DNA of 61,143 nucleotides, taken from contig CAIQPS010000005.1 of the NCBI GenBank assembly GCA_903873715.1, positions 1 through 61,143 on the forward strand, in the 5' to 3' direction. Each line of letters begins with the position of its first letter. Within the stretch, counting starts at the first letter, position 1. The notes under the pieces were generated by a model. It was given only the letters and a program-made list of their open reading frames with translations. It searched no databases and was not told the origin of the DNA. Source of the stretch: an uncultured Actinomycetes bacterium (lineage in GTDB: Bacteria; Actinomycetota; Thermoleophilia; RBG-16-64-13). The position numbers and the translations under genes are program-made. This document shows positions 39,645 to 48,336 of this stretch, piece after piece.

Positions 39645-40910
39645 CTATCCGGCGACTGTCTCGGTCTCCGGCTCCGGTTCGAGCGACTTGAGGCGACGCA
39701 TCTCCGGGAACACGGCCCCGACGACCATCACCACGAGGATCGTCCCGATACCTCCGCCCCACACGGCTATCACCGGCCCCACTGCCGCGGCCAGCAGACC
39801 CGACTCGAACGTCCCCAGTTCGTTGGACATGCTTATGAACAGGCCGTTCACCGCGGAGATGCGGCCCCGCATGGTGTCGGGCACGCGGGTGAGCATGAGC
39901 GTCGCCCGGATCACGACGCTGATGTTGTCGAGCGCCCCGAGCACGAAGAGCATGAGGACCGACAGCACGAAGTTCCTGGAGAGCCCGAAGACGATGGTGG
40001 CCAGGCCGAACCCGACGACCGCGGTGAGCAGGGTCTTCCCGGCCTTCTTGAAGGCGGGCATGTGGGCCAGGACCAGGGCCATCAGCAACGCCCCGACGGA
40101 CGGCGCGGCCCGCATGATGCCCAGCCCAGTCGGGCCGACCTTGAGGATGTCGGTGGCATAGACGGGCAGCAGGGCGACCGCGCCACCGAAGAGCACGGCG
40201 AACATGTCGAGGGTGATGGCGGCCAGGACCACCCTTGTCTTGCCCATGAAGCGCAAACCTTCTTTGAGCGACTCGAGCGTCGCCGCCTTCCGCGCGAGCG
40301 GGACGCGCCGCCCCCGGATGAGCGTGAGCAGCACCACGTACACGGCGATGGCGCAGGCATCGAACACGTAGAGCCACGTGACGCTGTGCACGGCGGCCAC
40401 CCAGACCCCCGCGATGGCCGGCCCCGTGATGGCGGCCAGCTGCCAGGAGGAACTGTTCCAGGTGGCCGCGTTGGCGAACAGTTCCGGCGGGACCGTCTGC
40501 GGGACCAGCGCCGAGGACGCCGGGTCGCTGAACGCCCGCACCGTACCGATGGCGAGCAGCACCCCGTAGATGACGGGGATGGGCCCCTGCAGCCAGGAGA
40601 GCACGGCCAGCGAGACGGAACACACCACGAAGAGGCTCTGCCCGGCGATCATGATCCGCTTGCGGTCGTGCTGGTCGGCGAAGTGCCCGCCGGGGAGCGA
40701 CAAAACGATCACCGGCAGCACCTGCGCCAGCCCCACCAGCCCGAGAGCCAGCGTGGAGTGGGTGCGCAGCCACAACTCCCAGGCGATGGCGAAGCTGAGC
40801 ATCTCCCCACCCAGGCTGGCGAGCACCCGGCCTATGAGGAGGAAGCGGAAATCGCGGACGCGCAGGACGGCGTAGGGGTCGCGGCGCGTGGGCGTGGAGG
40901 CGGATGTCAT
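39645..40910 (-). CDS. MFS transporter (EntS/MFS_3-like exporter)
   Basis: A 421-residue major-facilitator protein with 12 predicted membrane helices. The loop GGHFADQHDRKR after helix 2 is the MFS motif A, and the charge pattern and RVPDTMRGRISAVNGLFI resemble the MFS_3 group that includes the enterobactin exporter EntS and macrolide exporters. It stands alone, between the propeller-protein gene and the divergent DUF35/thiolase operon. The substrate cannot be predicted. Confidence 0.87.
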   Translation of the reverse strand: MTSASTPTRRDPYAVLRVRDFRFLLIGRVLASLGGEMLSFAIAWELWLRTHSTLALGLVGLAQVLPVIVLSLPGGHFADQHDRKRIMIAGQSLFVVCSVSLAVLSWLQGPIPVIYGVLLAIGTVRAFSDPASSALVPQTVPPELFANAATWNSSSWQLAAITGPAIAGVWVAAVHSVTWLYVFDACAIAVYVVLLTLIRGRRVPLARKAATLESLKEGLRFMGKTRVVLAAITLDMFAVLFGGAVALLPVYATDILKVGPTGLGIMRAAPSVGALLMALVLAHMPAFKKAGKTLLTAVVGFGLATIVFGLSRNFVLSVLMLFVLGALDNISVVIRATLMLTRVPDTMRGRISAVNGLFISMSNELGTFESGLLAAAVGPVIAVWGGGIGTILVVMVVGAVFPEMRRLKSLEPEPETETVAG

Positions 40911-40950
40911 GAGGAGAGGATAGCCCGTGACGACGGCGGACCGGCGCCGG

Positions 40951-41013
40951 TTGACTGAAGAGTCCTGTTGATGTTATAAACCAGGAGAGCTGCTATATCG
41001 AACGATTGATATA
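40951..41013 (+). promoter_or_regulatory. Promoter and operator of the DUF35/thiolase/TetR operon
   Basis: TTGACT (40951-40956) and TATAAA (40975-40980) are 18 bases apart, a near-consensus promoter. Just after the expected start point lies TATATCGAACGATTGATATA (40994-41013), with outer arms TATATC/GATATA and an inner ATCG-AA-CGAT repeat. A repressor here would block elongation; the TetR protein at the end of the operon is the candidate. The same motif (17 of 19 bases) occurs before the acyl-CoA ligase at 57138. Confidence 0.65.
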
Positions 41014-41029
41014 TCACGAGGAGGGTTCT

Positions 41030-41458
41030 GTGGCAAGCCCAGGCTCTATTCGCCCTGTCGCCACCGGTGTCTTCACGATGCCGCCCGATGACACTACAGC
41101 CCCGCACCTGCTCGGCGGGGCCTGTGATAGAGGGCATGGCCCGTTCTTTCCCCGGCCCACGTATTGCCCGCGCTGCCTGGACCCGGTACACGAGGTCGAC
41201 CTGGGCGGGCACGGCACCATCTACAGCTACACGGTAGTGCGCACTCGCCCCCCTCTGGGATTCCCTCAACCCTACGCTGTCGGGTACATCGACTTGGAGG
41301 AATACCCGCTGCGGGTCTTCTGCCTGCTCGATCCGACCTGTTTGGATGAGTTGAAGATCGGCAGGCGACTGAGGCTCCGCGTGGGACCGTTCGGCGACGA
41401 CGGTTCGGGCGAGCCGCTGCTCCGGCCCCTGTTCACGGTCGCGGAGGAGGAAGGATGA
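41030..41458 (+). CDS. DUF35 OB-fold/zinc-ribbon protein partner of thiolase
   Basis: A 142-residue protein. The rubredoxin-like zinc ribbon is CDRGHGPFFPRPTYCPRC, followed by an OB-fold (GTIYSYTVVR, PYAVGYIDL, LKIGRRLRLRV). DUF35 proteins bind thiolase-fold enzymes and are needed for acyl-CoA retro-aldol, retro-Claisen or HMG-CoA-synthase-linked reactions. The GTG at 41030 has GGAGG five bases upstream. Its stop overlaps the thiolase ATG by 4 bases, so the two are made as a pair. Confidence 0.9.
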   Translation: MASPGSIRPVATGVFTMPPDDTTAPHLLGGACDRGHGPFFPRPTYCPRCLDPVHEVDLGGHGTIYSYTVVRTRPPLGFPQPYAVGYIDLEEYPLRVFCLLDPTCLDELKIGRRLRLRVGPFGDDGSGEPLLRPLFTVAEEEG

Positions 41459-42618
41459 CCACTCCCGTCGTCATCGGCGTAGGGATGATGCCGTTCGGCA
41501 AGCATCCCGAGCGCACCATCGTCGATATGGGGGCCGAAGTGGCCCGAGCCGCCCTGCTGGACGCCGGTCTCGCGCCGACGGATATCGACATGGGCTTCTT
41601 CTCGAACGTCCTGGCAGGCCGTCTATTCGGCGACGCCACGATCGGCCAGAACGTGCTCTGGGAGGTGGGGGTCAATCGCATACCGGTGGTGAACGTCGAG
41701 AATGCCTGCACTTCCGGCGGGACCGCCTTCATGCTGGCCTGCAACGCCATCAAGGCCGGCGAGGCCGAGGCGGTGATGGTGGTGGGTTCGGAGAAGACGG
41801 CCGTTCCGCAACTGGGTCTCATCAACTCCGGACAGACCGAACTCGACACACAACTCGGTCTCGTCGCTCCCGCCGGGTTCGCCTTGCGGGCGTGCCGTCA
41901 CATGGCCGACTACGGCACCACGCTCGAACAACTGGCCCTCGTGGCCGTGAAGAACCGCCGCCACGGCTCCCTCAACCCGGCGGCCATGTATAGGCAGCTG
42001 ACGAGCGTCGAGGAGGTGCTGTCTTCCCCGATGATCGTGGACCCCCTCACCCGCCTCCAATGCTGTCCGAACGCCGACGGGGCCGCGGCCGTCGTCGTCG
42101 CCTCGCCCGCTCGAGCCCGCAGGGCCGGACTCCTCCCTGGTGACCCGCGCTGGGTATCGGTGCGGGCGGCCCTTCTTGCCACCGGCAGCTACGAGAACCC
42201 CCAGGACCTTCTGCGCTGGGAGACCGATTACCGGGCGGCCGCGCTCGCGTATGAGCGCGCCGGTCTCGGCCCCGCGGACGTCGACGTCGTGGAACTCCAC
42301 GACGCGTTCACCATCGGCGAGATCATCCACTGCGAGGCCTTGGGCTTGTGCCCTCCGGGGGAAGGCGGTTTACTGGTCCAGTCCGGCGCCACGACGTTGG
42401 GCGGTCGCGTGCCGGTCAACGTCTCCGGTGGCCTTCTCAGCCGCGGTCATCCCACGGGGGCGACCGGGGTGGCGCAGTTGGTGGAGCTCGTCCAGCAGTT
42501 GCGCGGCCAGGCCGGCGCGCGGCAGGTGGAAGGCGCGAAGATCGGGCTGGCGCAGTGCATGGGCGGGGACAAATCGGGCGACACGAAATCGTGCACGATG
42601 GTCGTCCTGGGGAGATAG
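41455..42618 (+). CDS. Thiolase-fold acyltransferase (lipid-transfer/SCP-x type)
   Basis: A 387-residue thiolase-superfamily enzyme without the beta-oxidation-thiolase loop. The nucleophile Cys is in NVENACTSGGTAF, with the catalytic His in SRGHPTGATG and the second Cys in LAQCMGG. The pairing with a DUF35 protein is the rule for this non-decarboxylative subgroup. It probably cleaves or forms a C-C bond next to a CoA thioester. The operon continues to a TetR regulator nine bases downstream. Confidence 0.88.
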   Translation: MTTPVVIGVGMMPFGKHPERTIVDMGAEVARAALLDAGLAPTDIDMGFFSNVLAGRLFGDATIGQNVLWEVGVNRIPVVNVENACTSGGTAFMLACNAIKAGEAEAVMVVGSEKTAVPQLGLINSGQTELDTQLGLVAPAGFALRACRHMADYGTTLEQLALVAVKNRRHGSLNPAAMYRQLTSVEEVLSSPMIVDPLTRLQCCPNADGAAAVVVASPARARRAGLLPGDPRWVSVRAALLATGSYENPQDLLRWETDYRAAALAYERAGLGPADVDVVELHDAFTIGEIIHCEALGLCPPGEGGLLVQSGATTLGGRVPVNVSGGLLSRGHPTGATGVAQLVELVQQLRGQAGARQVEGAKIGLAQCMGGDKSGDTKSCTMVVLGR

Positions 42619-42627
42619 GGAGAGGAC

Positions 42628-43272
42628 GTGGGAGCGGTCGAGATGAGCAGTCCCGGGAAGCGAACGACGGAGCTCGAGACCAAGGACCTGCTGCTCGAGG
42701 TTGCCATAGACCTGTTCGCCACCAAAGGCTATGCGGCCACCTCCATCCGTGACATCGCCAACGGGATGGGGATGAGCATCTCCAACATCTATCACTACTA
42801 CGGCAACAAGGAAGGCATACTGCTCGCCATCTTCGAGCAGTCGGCCGTGCGGCTGTATGAGGATCTCGAGCGCGTCGCGGAACTGGACATGGACCCTGCT
42901 GAGCGACTCGGACTGCTTGTGAAGACCAACTTGACCCATACCGGCCGCTTCAGGAACGAGGCGCGCATCTACACCATCGAGCGCGAGCAGTACCCGCCTG
43001 AGGCCCAGGAGCGGGTCAAACGGCTGCAGCGCCAGATCCTGGACATGTACGTGGGGCAGCTCCGCGCGATCGCCGCGCAAGGCCTCCTGGTCCACGGCGA
43101 CATCACCGTGCTCGCCTTCAACATCCTCGGGGTCGTGAACTGGCCGTTGAGATGGTTCCGAGAGGACGGCCCGCTCGCCTTCGACCAGGTGGTCGAGGAG
43201 ATAGCCGGGTTCGTACTGCGCGCCTGCCTCAGGCCCGAAGCCGTGCCCGAGTCCTACTCCGCCATCATCTGA
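42628..43272 (+). CDS. TetR-family transcriptional regulator
   Basis: A 214-residue regulator. Residues 20-66 are the TetR helix-turn-helix (LLEVAIDLFATKGYAATS, IRDIANGMGMSISNIYHYYG), and the rest is an all-helical ligand domain of the AcrR/FadR-like kind with a TetR_C_11-type tail. It starts at GTG 42628 with GGGAGAGGAC upstream; an ATG at 42643 is also possible. As the third gene of the DUF35/thiolase operon it probably senses an acyl-CoA and controls the palindrome at 40994. Its 3' end overlaps the convergent MBL gene by 19 bases. Confidence 0.9.
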   Translation: MGAVEMSSPGKRTTELETKDLLLEVAIDLFATKGYAATSIRDIANGMGMSISNIYHYYGNKEGILLAIFEQSAVRLYEDLERVAELDMDPAERLGLLVKTNLTHTGRFRNEARIYTIEREQYPPEAQERVKRLQRQILDMYVGQLRAIAAQGLLVHGDITVLAFNILGVVNWPLRWFREDGPLAFDQVVEEIAGFVLRACLRPEAVPESYSAII

Positions 43273-44150
43273 CTGAAGTCGATCTCCCAATCGATCACCA
43301 GGTGAGAACCGGGGGCTTCACCCCGGAACTCCGCGTATGCCCTGGGAACGGTCATGGCGAGGGCGGCGGGTGACGCCAGCGACGGGATGCCGCTGAACCT
43401 GCCCATGTTCATGGTCTTGCACGCCTCCTCACAGGACATGCCGGCGTCGAAACACTTACGCGCCTCGGTCCGCACCAGGACCGAGTGCTCGTGGCACAGC
43501 GCGACCGCCTCCTTACCGCCCACCGGACCGTGTCCAGGCACATAGACGTCGGCATCGAGTCCCAGCAGATAGTCGAGGCTTTCGATGAGCCCCGACAGAC
43601 TGCCGCCCATGGCCGCGGGAGGCAGCCCGGACAGGACCAGGTCGCCACAAAAGACGATCTTCTGCTCGGGCAGGTGGACGATCGCGTCGGCCTCGGTGTG
43701 CGCTGCTCCCAGGTCGATGGCGCGGATCTCTCTGTCCCCGTCGTAAACTGTCAAGCTGCGCTCGAAGCTCACATCCGGTAGGGTGAACTCCGCGCCCTCC
43801 CAGTCCTCGTCGGGGAACAACTGCTTGTCGCCCTCCAACTCGGCCTTGCCCTTCAGGCGCATCTGCTCGCGGCACGCCGCCGAACATATGACGGTGGCCT
43901 CAGGGAAGAAGTGGTTGGTACACACGTGGTCGGTGTGGTAGTGCGTGTTGATGATCAGACGGACCGGCTTGGCTGTGGTCCGGGCCAGATTCTCGATCAG
44001 GCCGTCGACCATCTGCTTGTTGAGCACGGTGTCGACGAGGACGACGTCGTCCTCCCGCACGATCACGCCGGCGTTGCTTCGGCCCAAGCCCTTCTGCACG
44101 TAGGCATAGACGTCCGGCGCCAGCTTTTCCCATTTGGGGTACATAGCCAT
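43254..44150 (-). CDS. Metallo-beta-lactamase-fold hydrolase
   Basis: A 298-residue MBL-fold protein. NTHYHTDH is the zinc-binding H-x-H-x-D-H motif, with further ligands in GAAHTEAD, FCGDLVL and VPGHGPVG. Members hydrolyse thioesters, lactones, sulfates or phosphoesters, and the substrate is not clear from sequence. It is the second gene of a two-gene operon with the alpha/beta hydrolase (34-base gap) driven from the operator region at 45125. It might release CoA or open a lactone in the pathway. Confidence 0.85.
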   Translation of the reverse strand: MAMYPKWEKLAPDVYAYVQKGLGRSNAGVIVREDDVVLVDTVLNKQMVDGLIENLARTTAKPVRLIINTHYHTDHVCTNHFFPEATVICSAACREQMRLKGKAELEGDKQLFPDEDWEGAEFTLPDVSFERSLTVYDGDREIRAIDLGAAHTEADAIVHLPEQKIVFCGDLVLSGLPPAAMGGSLSGLIESLDYLLGLDADVYVPGHGPVGGKEAVALCHEHSVLVRTEARKCFDAGMSCEEACKTMNMGRFSGIPSLASPAALAMTVPRAYAEFRGEAPGSHLVIDWEIDFSQMMAE

Positions 44151-44184
44151 CCTCTGTGTACGGTTTGTCGTCCGTGCCGCGTCT

Positions 44185-45060
44185 TCAGCTCTTCAGGAAC
44201 GCCTCGACCATCGAGTTGAACTCGTCCGGCTTATCCACGTACACGACGTGACCGGCGTCGATCTCCGCGCCCCGCGCGTCGGGCATGAAAGCCACCATCT
44301 TCTTCATGGTGCCGCTCTCCAGCATAGTGCTCTTGCTACCCCGGATGATCAGAGTAGGACAGTTGACCTGGGTGATGAGGAACCAATAATCGGGCTCAGG
44401 CCGCCTGCCGAGCGCTATGGCCTTCGCCGCCTGGATGCCGGCACTGAACTCCTGCCTCTCGAACGCCGGGTCGTTCTTGAACCGCCACTTGCCGTCGGGG
44501 CATTCCTGCGCCGCGGTCAAGGCATACGCTCTCACCTTCTCCTCGGACATGTTCGGGTCGTGTGTCGCGCGGACCCAGTCGATGAGTTCCTGGAGGGATT
44601 CGAAACTCTCTCGTATGTTGGACAGCAGCATGCGCGAGATGTCGACCCACTCGTCGTTGAGGACCGGTGGCATCTCGGTGAAGACCAGCTTCTCCACCCG
44701 CTCCGGGCGGGTGGCCGCGAGCAGCACGCCCACCATCCCGCCACTGCTGGAAGCCACGATCGACGTCCTACCCACATGCATGGCGTCGAGGAACAGGGCG
44801 ATCTCGTTGGCAAGATACCGGTGGCCGTACTTGTCGGGAGCCGCCCATTCGCTGCCGCTGTGCCCCCGGTGCGTGAGGGCGAGGCAACGGTATTCGTCGC
44901 GGAAGTGGGCGACGTTCTGCGCCCAGTTCACCGGATGCCCGCCGCCTCCGTGCATCCACAGGAGAGTCGGTCTCCCCTCGTTACCCCAGTCGAAGTACTG
45001 GAGCTTCAGACCGTCGAGCGTGATATAGCTGGGCTCGGGCATGCCGTTATTGCGATCCAC
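44185..45060 (-). CDS. Alpha/beta-fold hydrolase
   Basis: A 291-residue hydrolase. LLWMHGGGG is the oxyanion-hole loop; ASSSGGMVG holds the nucleophile Ser (with Ser for the first Gly of G-x-S-x-G); the acid lies near IIRGSKSTM and the His is in DAGHVVY. Substrates of such enzymes are esters, amides or C-C bonds. The GTG at 45060 has GAGGTGG three to five bases upstream. It is transcribed leftward from the operator module at 45125-45170 and is divergent from the S9 peptidase. Confidence 0.85.
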   Translation of the reverse strand: MDRNNGMPEPSYITLDGLKLQYFDWGNEGRPTLLWMHGGGGHPVNWAQNVAHFRDEYRCLALTHRGHSGSEWAAPDKYGHRYLANEIALFLDAMHVGRTSIVASSSGGMVGVLLAATRPERVEKLVFTEMPPVLNDEWVDISRMLLSNIRESFESLQELIDWVRATHDPNMSEEKVRAYALTAAQECPDGKWRFKNDPAFERQEFSAGIQAAKAIALGRRPEPDYWFLITQVNCPTLIIRGSKSTMLESGTMKKMVAFMPDARGAEIDAGHVVYVDKPDEFNSMVEAFLKS

Positions 45061-45124
45061 GGTCCACCTCTTCGTGTTCGTGATGCAGATCAAATACGGC
45101 GTGACAGGGAAAGCATCCGATATT

Positions 45125-45170
45125 GTATACACTGTGGTATACACTATCAGCGGAGGTAAGACGCTGTCAA
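45125..45170 (-). promoter_or_regulatory. Promoter-operator module A (GTATAC pair)
   Basis: On the minus strand TTGACA (45170-45165) and TAGTGT (45146-45141) are 18 bases apart. Two GTATAC sites at 45125-45130 and 45137-45142 are 12 bases centre to centre and overlap the -10 box and start point. The same elements with the same spacings occur at 57047-57092 beside an FCD-GntR regulator gene. GTATAC-type half-sites suit that regulator family, so repression by it is likely. Confidence 0.7.
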
Positions 45171-45208
45171 CGCTCCGTGCCGAGCGATCGATAGAGGAGG
45201 CCACGGGA

Positions 45209-47146
45209 ATGGCGACGGCAGCACCCCACGGATCGTGGAGATCCCCCATCTCAGGCGGGGTCGTGGCGTCTGCCGGGCCCGGCAGAGGGTTCGACAGACC
45301 GATCCTGCTGGGGCAGGGGGCGGTCTACTGGATCGAGAACCGGCCGGCCGAAGGCGGCCGTCAGGCGATCGTCGCATGGACGGCCTGTGACGGGGCGGTC
45401 GATGTCACGGCCATGCCTTTCAACGCTCGTACGCGAGTGCACGAGTACGGCGGTGGCGCGTTCGCGGTAGACGGAGGTGAGACCTACTTCTGCGAGTTCA
45501 CCGACCAGCGCCTCTACCGCCAGACGCCCGGCGATCCGCCTGTCCCGATCACCCCTCCTTCGGGGCTTCGCTATGCCGACATGGTCGTCGATCGCCCCAG
45601 AGAACGACTCGTCTGCGTGGTCGAGGATCACCGCGAGACCGGCCGGGAATGCATCAACACTGTGGCGGCCGTGAGTCTGGACGGTCGCGGCACGGTGCAG
45701 ACCCTTGCTTCCGGCAGGGACTTCTATTCGTCACCCCGCTTGAGTCCTGACGGGACGACCATTGCGTGGTTGAGCTGGGACCATCCGTACATGCCCTGGG
45801 AGGCAGCAGAGCTGTGGTCGGGAGAGATCGCTGACGACGGCTCGATAGTGAACGCCACGCGGGTCGCGGGAGGCCGGGACGAATCGGTGTGCCTGCCGAG
45901 CTACTCGCCGGATAGCATCCTCTGCTTCGTCTGCGAGAAGAGTGGCTGGTGGAACCTCTACCGTTGGCAGGGCGGCGAGGTGCAGGCGCTATGCCCGCTG
46001 GAAGCGGAGTTCGGCCTGCCCTTGTGGACGTTCGGAGCATCCACCTACGGCTTTGAGTCGAAGGACCGCATGCTCGTCACCTACTCCCGGGACAACCTCT
46101 CGCATCTGGCCAGACTGGATCTGCGGACTCTCGAACTGCGCGACATCGAGACTCCATTCACCATCATCGATTCTCTTCGGGTGACCGGCGGACATGCCGT
46201 GTTTGCAGCCGGCGCTCCCGACAGGGCGTGGGCCATCGTCCGATACGACCTGGAGACCGGCGAATTCCGGGTGCTTCGGGGATCGCTCACCGTGGATATC
46301 GACCCTGGGTATCTCTCAGCCCCCAGAGCGCTCGACTTGCCCACCGAGGGAGGTTTGACCGCCCACGCCTTCTTCTACCCGCCCACGAACAGGGACTTCA
46401 AAGGACCGCTTGGCGAGCGGCCACCCCTGCTCGTCACAAGCCACGGAGGGCCCACCTCCGCGAGCCCGAGCATCCTGAGCCTCGAGATACAGTACTGGAC
46501 CAGCCGCGGCTTCGCGGTGGCGGACGTGAACTATGGCGGCAGCACCGGGTACGGCCGGGAGTACCGGAAGAGGCTGGACGGGCGCTGGGGGATCGTCGAC
46601 GTCGACGATTGCGTGGACTGCGCGCGCTATCTGGCCGAGACGGGAGAGGTGGACTCGAAGCGCATGATCATCCGCGGGCGCAGCGCAGGAGGGTACACGG
46701 CGCTCGCCGCCCTGGCCTTCAGAGACGTCTTCGCGGCCGGCGCCAGCCATTACGGGATCAGCGACCTGGAGGCTATGGTCACCGATACCCACAAGTTCGA
46801 GTCCCACTATCTGGACAACCTGGTGGGTCCCTACCCGGCCGCGCAGGGCATCTACCGGGAACGCTCGCCGCTCCGCTTCGCCGGGAACGTGTCCTGTCCG
46901 GTCATCTTCTTCCAGGGCAGCGAGGACAAGGTCGTGCCGCCGAGCCAATCGGAGATCATGGTCGACGCTCTGAGAGACAAGGGGATCCCGGTGGCGTTCA
47001 TCCTGTTCGAAGGAGAGCAGCACGGCTTTCGCAAGTCCGAGAACATCGCGCGGGCGTTGGAGGCCGAACTGTACTTCTACTCGAGGATCTTCGGCTTCGA
47101 GACGGCCGACCGGATAGAACCGGTGCGGATAGAGAACCTGGCCTAG
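45209..47146 (+). CDS. S9-family serine peptidase (acylaminoacyl-peptidase/dipeptidyl-peptidase type)
   Basis: A 645-residue cytoplasmic prolyl-oligopeptidase-family enzyme. The first 390 residues form a beta-propeller (repeated SPDG/YSPDS blades) that gates the active site. The C-terminal alpha/beta-hydrolase domain has the nucleophile in GRSAGGYTA, Asp in GSEDKVV and His in GEQHGF. Such enzymes remove amino-acid or N-acyl-amino-acid units from short peptides. The ATG at 45209 has GGAGG eight bases upstream. It lies opposite the alpha/beta hydrolase, across operator module A, which suggests co-regulation with the peptide transporter operon. Confidence 0.9.
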   Translation: MATAAPHGSWRSPISGGVVASAGPGRGFDRPILLGQGAVYWIENRPAEGGRQAIVAWTACDGAVDVTAMPFNARTRVHEYGGGAFAVDGGETYFCEFTDQRLYRQTPGDPPVPITPPSGLRYADMVVDRPRERLVCVVEDHRETGRECINTVAAVSLDGRGTVQTLASGRDFYSSPRLSPDGTTIAWLSWDHPYMPWEAAELWSGEIADDGSIVNATRVAGGRDESVCLPSYSPDSILCFVCEKSGWWNLYRWQGGEVQALCPLEAEFGLPLWTFGASTYGFESKDRMLVTYSRDNLSHLARLDLRTLELRDIETPFTIIDSLRVTGGHAVFAAGAPDRAWAIVRYDLETGEFRVLRGSLTVDIDPGYLSAPRALDLPTEGGLTAHAFFYPPTNRDFKGPLGERPPLLVTSHGGPTSASPSILSLEIQYWTSRGFAVADVNYGGSTGYGREYRKRLDGRWGIVDVDDCVDCARYLAETGEVDSKRMIIRGRSAGGYTALAALAFRDVFAAGASHYGISDLEAMVTDTHKFESHYLDNLVGPYPAAQGIYRERSPLRFAGNVSCPVIFFQGSEDKVVPPSQSEIMVDALRDKGIPVAFILFEGEQHGFRKSENIARALEAELYFYSRIFGFETADRIEPVRIENLA

Positions 47147-48336
47147 CTGCGCGCGGCGGCGCAGAGGGCGGGCAGCGCCCCATCCACGGTCTCGGGGCTG
47201 ACGCAATAGGACAGGCGGAAATGCCCCGGGCAGTCGAACCCGGTCCCCGGGACGACTACCACGCCATGCTCGGCCAGGCCCATGGCGAAGGCGACATCGT
47301 CCTCGATGGGGGAACGCGGGAAGAGGTAGAAGGCGCCTTGCGGTTCCGGGACCGTGTATCCGGCCCCCCGCAGCGCGGCGAGGAGCACGTCCCGGTTGCG
47401 CCGGTACAGCCCGAGATCCACGCAGGCGCCCTGCAGCCGGGAGACGGTCCGCTGCATGAGCGCGGGAGCGTTCACGAAGCCCAGGATGCGGTTGGCCATC
47501 GCCAGCCCCTCCATGAGTCGCTCCACGTCGGGGATGGCCGGACTCGCGGCCAGATAGCCGATACGCTCGCCGGCCAGGGACAGCTCTTTCGAGTAACTGG
47601 AGACCACGATGCTATGGGGATAGGCGACCAGGACAGGCGGCACCGTCACGCCGTCGTAGACGATCTTCCGGTACGGCTCGTCCGAGACAAGGTAGATGAG
47701 GCGGCCGGTCTCCCGGGACTTCCTCTCGAGCACCTCGGCGAGGCGGGCGAGCGTCTGGGCGGAGTACACCCGGCCCGTCGGGTTGTTGGGTGAGTTGACG
47801 AGGACCACCCGGGTCCGGGGGCCGATGGCCGCTTCGATGGCTTCGGGAGCGAGATCGAACTCTGGAGTGGTGGCGACAGGCCGGAGCACGCCACCGTGGT
47901 TCTCGCAGTAGAAGCCGTACTCCACGAAGTACGGGCGGGAGACGATGACCTCGTCGCCGGGATCGAGGACCGTGCGCAAGATGACGTTCAGCGCCCCGGC
48001 CGCTCCGCAGGTCATGATCACGTTGGCGGCCGGCACCTCGACCCTTTGCTCTCCCGACAGGTACTCGGCCACCGCCGCGCGGACGTCGGGGAAACCGGCG
48101 TTGGGCATGTAGCCGTGGAGACGGTGCGACGGGTCGCGCAGCAGGTCCTCCAGGATGTCGCGGAACTCCTCGGGCGGCTCGGTGATGGGGTTGCCCAGGC
48201 TGAAATCGAAGACCGTTCCCGGGCCGCGAACGGCACGCAGACGGGCGGCTTCCTCCGACATACGCCGGATCCAGGAGGAGCGGGACATGGACTCGTTCAT
48301 GCGGGAGGAGAGGCAGGTGGCTGACTGATCCATCAT
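47143..48336 (-). CDS. PLP-dependent class I/II aminotransferase
   Basis: A 397-residue fold-type I aminotransferase of the aspartate-aminotransferase group. NSPNNPTG, SDEPYRK and the Schiff-base Lys in SSYSKELSLAGERIGY are all intact, with the family Arg in FRLSYC. The amino acid used is not readable. The ATG at 48336 overlaps the CoA-synthetase stop by 4 bases (ATGA), so it is the last gene of the transporter operon. Its stop and that of the convergent peptidase share the palindrome CTAG. In context it may deaminate amino acids freed from imported peptides, feeding 2-oxo acids to CoA activation. Confidence 0.9.
   Translation of the reverse strand: MMDQSATCLSSRMNESMSRSSWIRRMSEEAARLRAVRGPGTVFDFSLGNPITEPPEEFRDILEDLLRDPSHRLHGYMPNAGFPDVRAAVAEYLSGEQRVEVPAANVIMTCGAAGALNVILRTVLDPGDEVIVSRPYFVEYGFYCENHGGVLRPVATTPEFDLAPEAIEAAIGPRTRVVLVNSPNNPTGRVYSAQTLARLAEVLERKSRETGRLIYLVSDEPYRKIVYDGVTVPPVLVAYPHSIVVSSYSKELSLAGERIGYLAASPAIPDVERLMEGLAMANRILGFVNAPALMQRTVSRLQGACVDLGLYRRNRDVLLAALRGAGYTVPEPQGAFYLFPRSPIEDDVAFAMGLAEHGVVVVPGTGFDCPGHFRLSYCVSPETVDGALPALCAAARS

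Noticed and set aside
45041-45208. An upstream extension of the S9 peptidase frame through the control region
   Set aside because: The extra residues overlap the promoter-operator module and are not protein-like. The ATG at 45209 has a good ribosome site.
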